Shown piece by piece: positions 16,593-23,553 of a stretch of 46,343 nucleotides of DNA (position 1 is the stretch's first letter; every line of letters starts with the position of its first letter). The stretch is taken from positions 1 through 46,343 of the forward strand of contig JALCBJ010000014.1 in the NCBI GenBank assembly GCA_028066595.1. The letters are read 5' to 3'. The translations under genes were made by a program, and so were the position numbers. This DNA is from Thermoanaerobaculia bacterium (GTDB lineage: Bacteria; Acidobacteriota; Thermoanaerobaculia; Multivoradales; J023). The notes under the pieces are model-generated. The model worked only from the letters and a program-made list of their open reading frames with translations. It did no database searches and was not told the DNA's origin.

Positions 16593-19500
16593 AGCTCACG
16601 ACCCTCGGCCCGAAGGCCCGCCGCCTTTCCTTCGCCCTCGCCCTCGCCTTGTCCTGGATCGCGGTGGCCGATGCCGGGGCCGAGGTGCCCGAAGACGAGA
16701 TGCCTCGGTTTGCCTGCATGCAATTGGAAGACGCGCTGGGCGACCTCTCGGCGGATGGGCTCCGACTGTTGTGGAGCGATGGCCTCGTACGTTCCGGCCA
16801 GCAGATCCGCCCTTCGGTGGCGGAGGCAGCCGTCGGTGTGGGTGACCGGCGGAGATCGCTCGAGATCTTGCTCGAGCCATTCGGATTGCGAGCCGAAGCA
16901 GCAGCCGAGGGAGACCTGCTTCGTATCGTCGATGCCGACGGTCGTTTGGCATCCACCAGGGCCAGGGTCGTGGCGCCGTCGAGCTCGCCGGACGACGGAA
17001 CCCTGCCGGCATGGACCGACCGCTCCGCCCTTCCGGTCGTCTGGAGCTTTCCGTCGGAGCATGGTGGGGAACTGCCGAACTCCTTGCCGCAGGCAGTGCG
17101 GGACACCTCGACCCCTCATCTCATCGTCCGTTTGCGTTCGGAAGCATTCCGGGCGGTCGATGGTGCTGCCGTCGACTGGCAGGGCATGGCGTTCGAGCTC
17201 AAAGAACGTCTGGTGGAGCTGGAGTCGTCGCGCCCGGGCCTTCAGGTGGCACTCGATGGCGATCCGGCGCTTGTCGGACGGTTCGTCTCCGAAGGCTTGG
17301 CGCCATACCTCGATGCGTACGTTCACCGCGGAAGTCCCTTCGTTCCCGAGCTGGACGCCACCGCTCGGACTTGGTGGTGGGCCGACGGTGCGCCGACGGC
17401 ACTGCCGGTACTACTCGATGCTTCGCTACGGGGCGACGGTCTGGTGATCTTCGCCGGTCAGAACATCGAGTCGAGCCACCGAGACTTCCTGAACACGATC
17501 GACGCCTCTGGCACCGCCGAAGCCGAAACCCCACCGTTCCTCGGCGTGGCGCCCGACCGCGTGCGCTTTCTCATCCATCCGACCCGTGGTGATCTGCTGT
17601 TGGCTCTCTATGCGGAGCCCGACGGTCCAACCGAGCTCACCTTCGCCCTTCCAGGTATCGAACGAGTGGAAGCGAGGGTTCCCAGCGCTGCGCGATTCCA
17701 GACGCAGCAGACCCAGGAAGGTATGCGGCTCTGGCTCGATAGCGCTCAGGATGGCGGCTCGCGCCACTATCTCTTCGAGATCACCATGCTGAGCGAAACC
17801 ATGTCTTATCGTGATGTCGAGGTCTCCGACACAGAGTTGGTGGATGCCTACGAGCAGGTCGAGCGAAACCAGGTCTTCCAACGCCGCGAGCGGGAGTCGT
17901 TTTACTCCCTCGACGTCATGGAGTACATCCGCAGCACGCCACAGTGGGCAGGAGGCGGGCTGACCGAGTGGACCCACCGTATTCTGCAGCGCAAAGGGAA
18001 GCTCACCGAATTCCACCATCTTGGTTTTTCGCTGAACGGTGCGCCGTATCCGGAGGAGAAACTCCTGATGGGACGGCTGTTTCGCACCGAAGCCTTGGTC
18101 CAGCTCTACCCCCTGGAGCTGGAATTCGACGAGACGTACGCCTACCGATACCGAGGTATGGAAGAGATAGGAGGCCGTGAAGCCTACGAGATCGAATTCG
18201 AGCCGTTGCGGAAGGGATCTCGGGAAGAGGGCTCTCTGGTACGAGGCACGCTGTGGCTCGACCGGCGGACCGCAGCGCACCTCAGAGTGCGCATCCTCCA
18301 GAAGGGTCTGGAAGGCAGTCTCGTACAACGCGAGACGACGACCGACTACGGCTGGATCGCGGACGACGACCAGTGTTTCTGGGACTGGCGCCGGCGGACG
18401 GGTGTTTCCGTCTTCCACTGGGGCGGACAGACGTATTCGACCCGTCAGGAAGTCGTTCGCGAGGACTTCGATTACAACCGTCCAGACATCGACGAGGTCG
18501 TCCGGGCCGGGCACGAGAGCGACGTGATGATCCATGTGGAGACGCCACCGGTCGGTCACCGGTGGCTGATCCGAACCGAGGAGGGCGGGCGCAGAGTTCA
18601 GGAAGAGGCGGAACCCTACCCGACGCTGGGCTTGGCTGCGGCTGGCCGTCCCGGGACGGGGTCCGAGGCCCTGTCGGATACCGGCCTGGCTACGACGTCC
18701 ACCGGTGGTGGCGGAGGAGGGGGTGGGCAACTGGAGGTGAAGGAAGACGTCGACGAGGAGGAGGAGATCTGGTCGTCCAGGGTGCTTGCCGACGTGCACG
18801 CGTTCTCGCGCCATGCGCGACTCGACTTCGGCGGATTCGGCTCGCAACGGGGAGAGGATGTCGAGATCTTCCCGGGCCTCGTCCTCACCGACTCGGATTT
18901 CCTGCGCAAGGGCATCGACCTGTACTTCGGCCTGTTCAAGGACTACGCCATCGGGACGGTGAACAAGTCTGGCCTGTTCGGTCGCGACGCCGTCTTCAGT
19001 GCCCGCGCGGATATCTCCTTCGAGTTCAACCACAACCCGGACTGGGAGGTCCTGGGTGACGGTTCGGAGATCTATACCGGTTTGGACATGCGGCAGCACG
19101 AGTTCCGTTTCGATCTGGCATTGCCGATGGCACGAGGTCTGAGCTCTCGCATCGGCTACGGCATCCGAACCCTCGAGACGGAGTCCAACGGTGTGGAGGG
19201 CTTCGTCCGGCCTCTCGACACGGCGGAGCATCTGCTGCTCTTGGGTCTCGACATTCGGCGCGGCGCCGGCTTGGCAACGCTGGGTCTCGAGGTCGGAATG
19301 CGGGAGGATTGGGAAGCGTGGGGTGTAGACGGAGCTCAGCCCCTGAACGACCAATACACTGTAGCCCGCGCCGCCTACGGAACCTATCGGCGGTTTAGCG
19401 AAACCAACTCCGTAGGTGTGGACCTGGTGCTGTCGAAAGGTTGGGATCTCGACCGATTCTCCAGAATGCCCTTTGCCCGCGCCCGCGAGACTGTGACCGG

Positions 19501-19780
19501 CTTCGGGTCACGCCGAGGCTTCGACGAAGGAGCCTTTGCTGGGGTCACCTGGGCCACGTCGTTGTTTCGCAAGGTACCGATCACGTTCTTCCTCGAAGGT
19601 GGTCATCAGAGAATCGAGGGCGAGGAATGGATCGACCGCGTTGGTATGAACGTCCGTTTCTTGGTTCACGGACCGTTCAAGCTCGACATCTGGCCGATCG
19701 TCGGATACGGCATTTCGTCCAGTATCGATGGTGAGGCTGGAAACGTTAGCTACGGCCTGATGCTGCGTCGGCGCTATTGA
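16589..19780 (+). CDS. large exported STN-domain protein with predicted C-terminal beta-barrel
   Basis: A 1063-residue exported protein that I do not recognise as a named family. A signal peptide covers about residues 1-30. Residues 44-114 resemble an STN (secretin/TonB short N-terminal) domain: LEDALGDLSADGLRLLWSDG then SLEILLEPFGLRAEAAAEG. About 150-470 look like a mixed alpha-beta region of unknown fold. About 500-620 resemble a LolA/outer-membrane-lipoprotein-sorting beta sheet (GTLWLDRRTAAHLRVRIL). An eight-glycine run near 705 and an acidic patch precede a C-terminal region (about 735-1063) of alternating amphipathic strands that ends in RRRY, typical of an outer-membrane barrel. No TonB box, plug domain or Asp-box is seen. 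Its start overlaps the FecR-like stop (ATGA). Confidence 0.8.
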   Translation: MKLTTLGPKARRLSFALALALSWIAVADAGAEVPEDEMPRFACMQLEDALGDLSADGLRLLWSDGLVRSGQQIRPSVAEAAVGVGDRRRSLEILLEPFGLRAEAAAEGDLLRIVDADGRLASTRARVVAPSSSPDDGTLPAWTDRSALPVVWSFPSEHGGELPNSLPQAVRDTSTPHLIVRLRSEAFRAVDGAAVDWQGMAFELKERLVELESSRPGLQVALDGDPALVGRFVSEGLAPYLDAYVHRGSPFVPELDATARTWWWADGAPTALPVLLDASLRGDGLVIFAGQNIESSHRDFLNTIDASGTAEAETPPFLGVAPDRVRFLIHPTRGDLLLALYAEPDGPTELTFALPGIERVEARVPSAARFQTQQTQEGMRLWLDSAQDGGSRHYLFEITMLSETMSYRDVEVSDTELVDAYEQVERNQVFQRRERESFYSLDVMEYIRSTPQWAGGGLTEWTHRILQRKGKLTEFHHLGFSLNGAPYPEEKLLMGRLFRTEALVQLYPLELEFDETYAYRYRGMEEIGGREAYEIEFEPLRKGSREEGSLVRGTLWLDRRTAAHLRVRILQKGLEGSLVQRETTTDYGWIADDDQCFWDWRRRTGVSVFHWGGQTYSTRQEVVREDFDYNRPDIDEVVRAGHESDVMIHVETPPVGHRWLIRTEEGGRRVQEEAEPYPTLGLAAAGRPGTGSEALSDTGLATTSTGGGGGGGGQLEVKEDVDEEEEIWSSRVLADVHAFSRHARLDFGGFGSQRGEDVEIFPGLVLTDSDFLRKGIDLYFGLFKDYAIGTVNKSGLFGRDAVFSARADISFEFNHNPDWEVLGDGSEIYTGLDMRQHEFRFDLALPMARGLSSRIGYGIRTLETESNGVEGFVRPLDTAEHLLLLGLDIRRGAGLATLGLEVGMREDWEAWGVDGAQPLNDQYTVARAAYGTYRRFSETNSVGVDLVLSKGWDLDRFSRMPFARARETVTGFGSRRGFDEGAFAGVTWATSLFRKVPITFFLEGGHQRIEGEEWIDRVGMNVRFLVHGPFKLDIWPIVGYGISSSIDGEAGNVSYGLMLRRRY

Positions 19781-20285
19781 GTGGGTGTTGCTCCCGAAGT
19801 CCGGGGGATTCGAGCGCAGATTCTGTCGGGTAGCTCAGTGGGATCGGCCAGCAATCGCTGGCCAGGGCCTGGGTAGACACGGGACCTCGCGCACTACGAG
19901 ACACCGGACCACGTGGCCGTCGGATCGCACGAACCTCGATCGAGAGGCCGCATCTCGGTATGGGCCGAGTAGCGACGGACACAGGTGCTCCTTTACCGGC
20001 TGCGAAGTCGACGGAGTAGGGTCGTGGTTCGCCAAACGAGCCGGCCTCATGTGCGGCGTACTCCAGGCTCTTGGTGAGAGGTCGCCGACCGAAGGTCGAA
20101 TGACCGGCGGTGAGGCGAGAACGGTGCGTGCGGGTAGACCGTATTCGCCGCGGTGAGACTCCGCTCGGCGCGAACCTACGGCATCGAACGACCGTGGCTC
20201 CGGTAGGCCCGGAGAAGGCGAGGCTCGGGTCAGAGCTCGTTTTGCGTCAATCCGCTGCTTCGAAGGCGCGGTAGCTCTCCAGCAA
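19781..20285. other. spacer with no convincing gene; one 7-bp hairpin
   Basis: No reading frame here looks like protein. A perfect hairpin GGCCAGC-AATC-GCTGGCC lies at 19846-19863, about 65 bases after the preceding stop. It could end transcription of the sigma operon, but no T-run follows. The stretch TAGCTCAGTGGGATC just before it recalls a tRNA D-arm, but no tRNA can be folded. The rest is GC-rich and unstructured to the eye. Confidence 0.5.
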
Positions 20286-20321
20286 CCTCTATTGAGGAGA
20301 GAAATTCTCCTCATATAGAGG
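20286..20321. repeat. 15-bp near-perfect hairpin in AT-rich promoter region
   Basis: CCTCTATTGAGGAGA (20286-20300) pairs with TCTCCTCATATAGAGG (20306-20321) with one bulged base and a GAAAT loop. It marks the beginning of a 110-base AT-rich patch upstream of the small exported protein gene. It could be a terminator for anything reading from the left or a cis-acting RNA element. Confidence 0.75.
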
Positions 20322-20341
20322 ATTTATTTGAGAATCTCCCT

Positions 20342-20364
20342 AATTCAGAGATATGCTCTGAATT
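20342..20364. promoter_or_regulatory. perfect 9-bp inverted repeat, candidate operator
   Basis: AATTCAGAG (20342-20350) and CTCTGAATT (20356-20364) are perfect complements separated by ATATG. The symmetry and AT-rich sequence suit a dimeric regulator site. It lies 88 bases before the small protein start and just downstream of a TTGAGA that could be a -35 element. The binding protein is unknown. Confidence 0.5.
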
Positions 20365-20395
20365 GCGCAACAAATTCTGAATATGACAAGCCTTC

Positions 20396-20429
20396 GGTTT
20401 GTGCGCAGAGATGGTTTGTGCGCAGAGAT
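20396..20429 (+). repeat. two perfect tandem copies of a 17-base repeat
   Basis: GGTTTGTGCGCAGAGAT occurs at 20396-20412 and again immediately at 20413-20429. It sits between the inverted repeat and the ribosome site of the small exported protein, so it would be in the 5' leader or at the promoter. The spacing of 17 bases is not one or two full DNA turns. Confidence 0.9.
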
Positions 20430-20451
20430 ACCGAGGGCCGGGAGATTCGCC

Positions 20452-20688
20452 ATGAAGCTGAACCAGCCGACCTACCGTTTCGCCGCTCTCACTGTTCTGT
20501 TGCTGTTCGGACTCGCACTTCCGGCTCACGCCGAGCCCGCAGCCGGTAGCGCCGACCTGATCTCCAGTCTGAAGAACACGGTGCTGTCTTGGATCGGGCC
20601 GTTGCAGAGCCTGGAGAGCTCAGATTCGGAGGACGACACAGAGGAAACCGACGACGAGGCAGGTGTCGACATCGAGCCCAACGGTTGA
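20452..20688 (+). CDS. small exported acidic protein of unknown function
   Basis: A 78-residue protein. The start at 20452 follows GGGAG with good spacing; an upstream in-frame ATG at 20383 would translate the 17-base repeats and spoil the signal peptide. The signal is MKLNQPTYRF plus a leucine-rich helix ending PAHAEPAAG, with cleavage expected after AHA. The mature part (about 45 residues) has one short amphipathic helix (LISSLKNTVLSWIGPLQSL) and a strongly acidic tail ending in EPNG. No family is recognised. I have an impression of similar short exported proteins ending in PNG in Thermoanaerobaculia-type genomes, but cannot check it. It has an elaborate upstream region for so small a gene. 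Confidence 0.7.
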   Translation: MKLNQPTYRFAALTVLLLFGLALPAHAEPAAGSADLISSLKNTVLSWIGPLQSLESSDSEDDTEETDDEAGVDIEPNG

Positions 20689-21049
20689 ACCAGGCCGGCC
20701 GGCGTGCTGGGTTCGAGCTGTCGCTGCTCTAGGATCGGTCTGAATGTGAGCGGGACGGTCGAACAGTCGGGTGCCGAGACCGCTCTGCTCACAGGTAGCC
20801 CAACTCCCGAAGTTGTGCGTCAGTCTCCTCGTCGAGAAGGACTTCCAACTGACCAGTTTCGGTCAACTCGGGGTGTACGTCAGCGGTCAGCGCGATCGAA
20901 GCTGTGGAGCTGTACGCTGGCGGTCAGGCCTTCTTGTCAGGTCGGTGATTGCTCGGGAACGGTGTGAACCGTTGCAATGCCTGGAGATTCCCGCCTACAG
21001 GTGCATGAGAACGTGTGCTGGGCGGCTTGGAGTGGACGTCTTTCCTGCC
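20689..21049. other. spacer with two dyads upstream of a sigma-54 promoter
   Basis: No gene is convincing. Two short perfect dyads are present: TGACC-N6-GGTCA at 20850-20865 and AACGGT-GTGA-ACCGTT at 20958-20973. They lie about 200 and 90 bases before the -24 element of the sigma-54 promoter, the distance range used by NtrC-type activators. On the minus strand a 29-codon protein-like fragment ending ELGYL-stop (20789-20878) may be a gene remnant. Confidence 0.5.
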
Positions 21050-21067
21050 TGGCACGTCCCTTGCTTT
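21050..21067 (+). promoter_or_regulatory. consensus sigma-54 (RpoN) promoter
   Basis: TGGCACGTCCCTTGCTTT matches the sigma-54 consensus TGGCACG-N4-TTGCW at every position. The -24 GG is at 21051-21052 and the -12 GC at 21063-21064, exactly ten bases apart. The predicted start of transcription is near 21076. It points right, toward the candidate RNA and the antisense side of the GSDY-repeat gene; no plus-strand protein gene follows for 1.5 kb. The window encodes an NtrC-type activator at 30423-31814. Confidence 0.75.
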
Positions 21068-21075
21068 ATTAGAAC

Positions 21076-21217
21076 GCCGAGAGCGGGCTCCGTCGTGATG
21101 GGGTTCCGCGAAGGTTCGCCGAAAGGCGCATCGGGCAGATCTACCCCTCGTACGACACCACGAAGTTGCCCGGTGATTTCTTCTCGGATCACCATCACGA
21201 CGGAGCATCTTTTTTTT
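21076..21217 (+). ncRNA. candidate structured non-coding RNA driven by sigma-54
   Basis: The region after the sigma-54 promoter folds by eye into a closed multi-arm structure. A 15-bp perfect stem (21087-21101 with 21192-21206) encloses a CGCC-GAAA-GGCG hairpin (21117-21128) and a 9-bp arm (21129-21137 with 21167-21175) containing one G-U pair. Three bases after the closing stem comes T8 (21210-21217), as in an intrinsic terminator. The GNRA loop and G-U pair favour the plus strand: on the minus strand they become TTTC and an A-C mismatch. No open frame of note runs through it. The 3' arm covers the stop of the opposite-strand gene. I match it to no known RNA family. Confidence 0.55.
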
Positions 21218-22454
21218 CCGCAGGGTCTTCCTGCGGGACCACGAGGTTCCAGGCTTCTTCCGCTCGCTTTCGTTCGTAGTCCGAGCCGATGAACCGGAGC
21301 GTGGCGCGATAGGCGGAGTCCACGGCCGGTCGTGGATTCGACCGAGCCATCGCTACGAGCACTTCTGCCAGATCGTAGTCGGAACCGATTTGTTTCGCCG
21401 CCGTCAGTAGCACCCGCAGATCTTCGTCCTCGCGATGGGTTTCTAGCAGTGCCTCCACACTGCGACGCATCTCGTAGTCTGAACCTATCGTTCGCAGCAA
21501 GCCAGCGACCCCGGGAGACATCGAGCTTCCAGCCTCCAACTCGTTGGCATATTGCACCACGACCTCGGCGGCGTCGTAGTCGGAGCCGAGGCCTTGGCGT
21601 GCGGCATCGAAAAGCGCTTCGGTGAGGAAAGGGCCTGGCTCGGCGTTCAGGAGAGCATGGATCGACCGGCGCATCTCGTAGTCCGAGCCGATGGTCCCCA
21701 AGGTTTTGCGGAGGGCCCGTTCGAAGTCGGTGTTCGGCGCTTTGGGATCGCTACTCACGCTTCCTTCGCCGGGCGGAAGGCCCGCTTGCGCTAGGTCCAA
21801 CAGGAGCTCCGCAACGTAGTGATCCGAGCCGATGCTACGTGCCACGGCGTGGAGCGCCGCGGTCGGAGCCTCGGTCCGCTGGTGACTGTCCGTGTCGAAG
21901 GCGGTTCGAGCGTAGAGCGACGCTACCTGGTCCGATCTGATGGCCTCAATTTCGTCTGCCAGCCCTTCGGGGCCCTTCTGTTCGAGGATTCGCCGCGATC
22001 GCTCCTCCGCATCCACGCCGAGTCGGCGGAACATCACCATGGCGATTTCGTGGAGCCAGGCTCGAGCGTCGACATCGAGCTCGCGTTCCTCGCCATCGCG
22101 CTCGTACACCAACTGGGGAGAGCCACTCTCGGAGCCTCGCACCAGTAGTTCGTGATGTGCCGATTCAGTTCGGTTCTTCACGTGGAGCAGCCCACTCCGC
22201 TCGATCCAGGCGATCTGATCTTCGCTCTCGTTCCATCGCAGATCACCGCGGAGGTCGAGTTTCAGTTTGCAACGGCCAGCGCGTTGCCGCAGGCTCAGCC
22301 CATCGTCGCGCTCGTTGAGCGTGGTCCATTGGGGAGTCGAGCAACCCTCCTGGTCGTAGCCCATGAGCTTCTGGTGAAGGAGGATGATGAGGAGCGCCAT
22401 TCCCAATCCGGCGACGACCGCCGAAGATCGGGCTTGGGAGGAGAGAGTCGGCAT
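21195..22454 (-). CDS. membrane-anchored protein with six GSDY helical repeats
   Basis: A 419-residue protein. Residues 11-30 are a hydrophobic anchor, so the rest is probably periplasmic. About 40-180 form a beta-rich domain followed by helices (WLHEIAMVMFRRLGVDAEER, then GLADEIEAIRSDQVASLY). Six repeats of about 35 residues follow, each starting [IL]GSD[YH]: copies beginning IGSDYEMRRS alternate with copies of the type GSDYDAAEVVV, suggesting two-helix HEAT-like units. Similar SDYE repeats occur, as I recall, in C-terminal parts of BlaR1/M56-type sensor proteins. The start at 22454 precedes the hydrophobic helix directly. Its last codons overlap the candidate antisense RNA. Function unknown. 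Confidence 0.8.
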   Translation of the reverse strand: MPTLSSQARSSAVVAGLGMALLIILLHQKLMGYDQEGCSTPQWTTLNERDDGLSLRQRAGRCKLKLDLRGDLRWNESEDQIAWIERSGLLHVKNRTESAHHELLVRGSESGSPQLVYERDGEERELDVDARAWLHEIAMVMFRRLGVDAEERSRRILEQKGPEGLADEIEAIRSDQVASLYARTAFDTDSHQRTEAPTAALHAVARSIGSDHYVAELLLDLAQAGLPPGEGSVSSDPKAPNTDFERALRKTLGTIGSDYEMRRSIHALLNAEPGPFLTEALFDAARQGLGSDYDAAEVVVQYANELEAGSSMSPGVAGLLRTIGSDYEMRRSVEALLETHREDEDLRVLLTAAKQIGSDYDLAEVLVAMARSNPRPAVDSAYRATLRFIGSDYERKRAEEAWNLVVPQEDPAEKKDAPS

Positions 22455-22586
22455 CGTGTGGTCCTGTGGGTCAGCGGTGGGTCGGCAGCGTGGATGCGGC
22501 GGGGTAGGATTCGATCCGATGTGCGTTCCCTCCCGAAGACGCAATCCGGGGCACCAAGGTTCCCTTCTTCCTGGCAGCGGGGAATC

Positions 22587-22913
22587 GTGACGGAACGGTC
22601 CAGTCGCTGGCAACGCTTCTGGAATGTCGTTTCCGAAGTGCCCGAAGGCAAGGTCGTGACCTACGGTCAGGTCGCAGCCCTCGCTGGATTACCTCGGCAC
22701 GCCCGGCAGGTGGGCTATGCGCTGCACGCTCTGCCGAGGGACAGCGGGGTACCGTGGCAACGGGTGGTGAATGCCCGCGGTGAAGTCAGCTTACGATCCG
22801 AGCCAGGGTGGGAGGGCCTCCAGCGTGCGCTTCTCGAATCAGAAGGAGTGAAATTCGACCGTGGGGGGCGGATCGACCTCGAGATCTATCGCTGGGAACC
22901 GCTCGACGAATAG
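22587..22913 (+). CDS. alkyltransferase-like protein (ATL, MGMT family without active cysteine)
   Basis: A 108-residue DNA-damage recognition protein. It contains only the MGMT DNA-binding domain: VPEGKVVTYGQVAALAG, then ARQVGYALHAL with the arginine finger, and VPWQRVVNARG. In true O6-alkylguanine transferases the last motif is PCHRV; here Trp57 replaces the alkyl-accepting Cys, the mark of ATL proteins, which bind alkylated guanine and hand the lesion to nucleotide excision repair. The GTG start at 22587 follows AGCGGGGA and gives the normal ATL length. It is divergent from the GSDY-repeat gene. Confidence 0.9.
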   Translation: MTERSSRWQRFWNVVSEVPEGKVVTYGQVAALAGLPRHARQVGYALHALPRDSGVPWQRVVNARGEVSLRSEPGWEGLQRALLESEGVKFDRGGRIDLEIYRWEPLDE

Positions 22914-23006
22914 GAACGGCGGTAGACTCGTACCATATTTGCCAGCCCCCCTGACACTCGCGGTGCGTCTCGCACGCATTGCCCAACTTACTGGAGAAAG
23001 ACACCC

Positions 23007-23510
23007 ATGGGTCTGATGAGTTTCGTCAAGTCCGCAGGCGCCGCCATCTTCGGCAGCGATGAAGAAGAAAAGAAGATCGAGGCCGAAGTCCAGGCGCAGG
23101 CCGACGCGCAACGCGAAAAGCTCGAAAGGTTGAAGAAGGCCCGCGCGCTCCAGATGAAGGTCGAGGAGCTGGGTCTCGAGATCGAGAATGCCGATATTCG
23201 GGTGGAAGGCTCCACCGTCATCCTGGGCGGCAAGGTGGCGGATCAAGCCACCGCGGAGAAGATCTCCTTAGCCATCGGCAATATCAACGGCATCGAAGCC
23301 GTAGACAATCGCCTCGAGGTGGAGAACACGGAGCCGGAAGCTCAGTTCCACACCGTTGCAAGCGGCGACACGCTCGGTGCCATCGCCCAGAAGTACTACG
23401 GCAAGGCGAGCAAGTACCCGGTCATCTTCGAAGCCAACAAGCCCATGTTGAAGGATCCGGACAAGATCTATCCGGGCCAGGTCTTGCGGATCCCACCGCA
23501 GGAAGACTGA
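23007..23510 (+). CDS. ygaU: BON-LysM protein YgaU/Kbp (potassium-binding protein family)
   Basis: A 167-residue protein that aligns along its length with E. coli YgaU/Kbp. It begins MGLMSFVKSAG; residues 20-50 are a charged helical insert absent from E. coli; 50-105 are the BON domain (ATAEKISLAIGNINGIEAVD); and 115-163 are LysM (FHTVASGDTLGAIAQKYYG, then IFEANKPMLKDPDKIYPGQV). In E. coli the protein binds potassium in the cytoplasm. There is no signal peptide, which agrees. GGAGAAAG precedes the start. A strong hairpin follows the stop. Confidence 0.92.
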   Translation: MGLMSFVKSAGAAIFGSDEEEKKIEAEVQAQADAQREKLERLKKARALQMKVEELGLEIENADIRVEGSTVILGGKVADQATAEKISLAIGNINGIEAVDNRLEVENTEPEAQFHTVASGDTLGAIAQKYYGKASKYPVIFEANKPMLKDPDKIYPGQVLRIPPQED

Positions 23511-23528
23511 TCGATTGAGTTTCGGCGG

Positions 23529-23553
23529 GTGAGCGCGCGATTCGTGCGCTCAC
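23529..23553. terminator. bidirectional hairpin between convergent genes
   Basis: GTGAGCGCGCG (23529-23539) pairs with CGTGCGCTCAC (23543-23553) around an ATT loop, with one G-T pair. It starts 18 bases after the ygaU stop and its right arm includes the stop region of the converging ABC permease gene. No T-run follows on either strand, so it may slow rather than fully end transcription. Confidence 0.6.

Noticed and set aside
19829..19875. tRNA-like TAGCTCAGTGGGATC segment
   Set aside because: It resembles a tRNA D-arm, but there is no matching GAGC, no T-arm sequence (GGTTCGA) and no acceptor pairing within range. The following hairpin has the wrong size for an anticodon arm.
21087..21206. 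Miniature transposable element with 15-bp terminal inverted repeats
   Set aside because: The arms could be transposon ends 120 bases apart, but there is no flanking target duplication, and inner stems, the T8 tract and the upstream sigma-54 promoter fit an RNA better. Not fully excluded.
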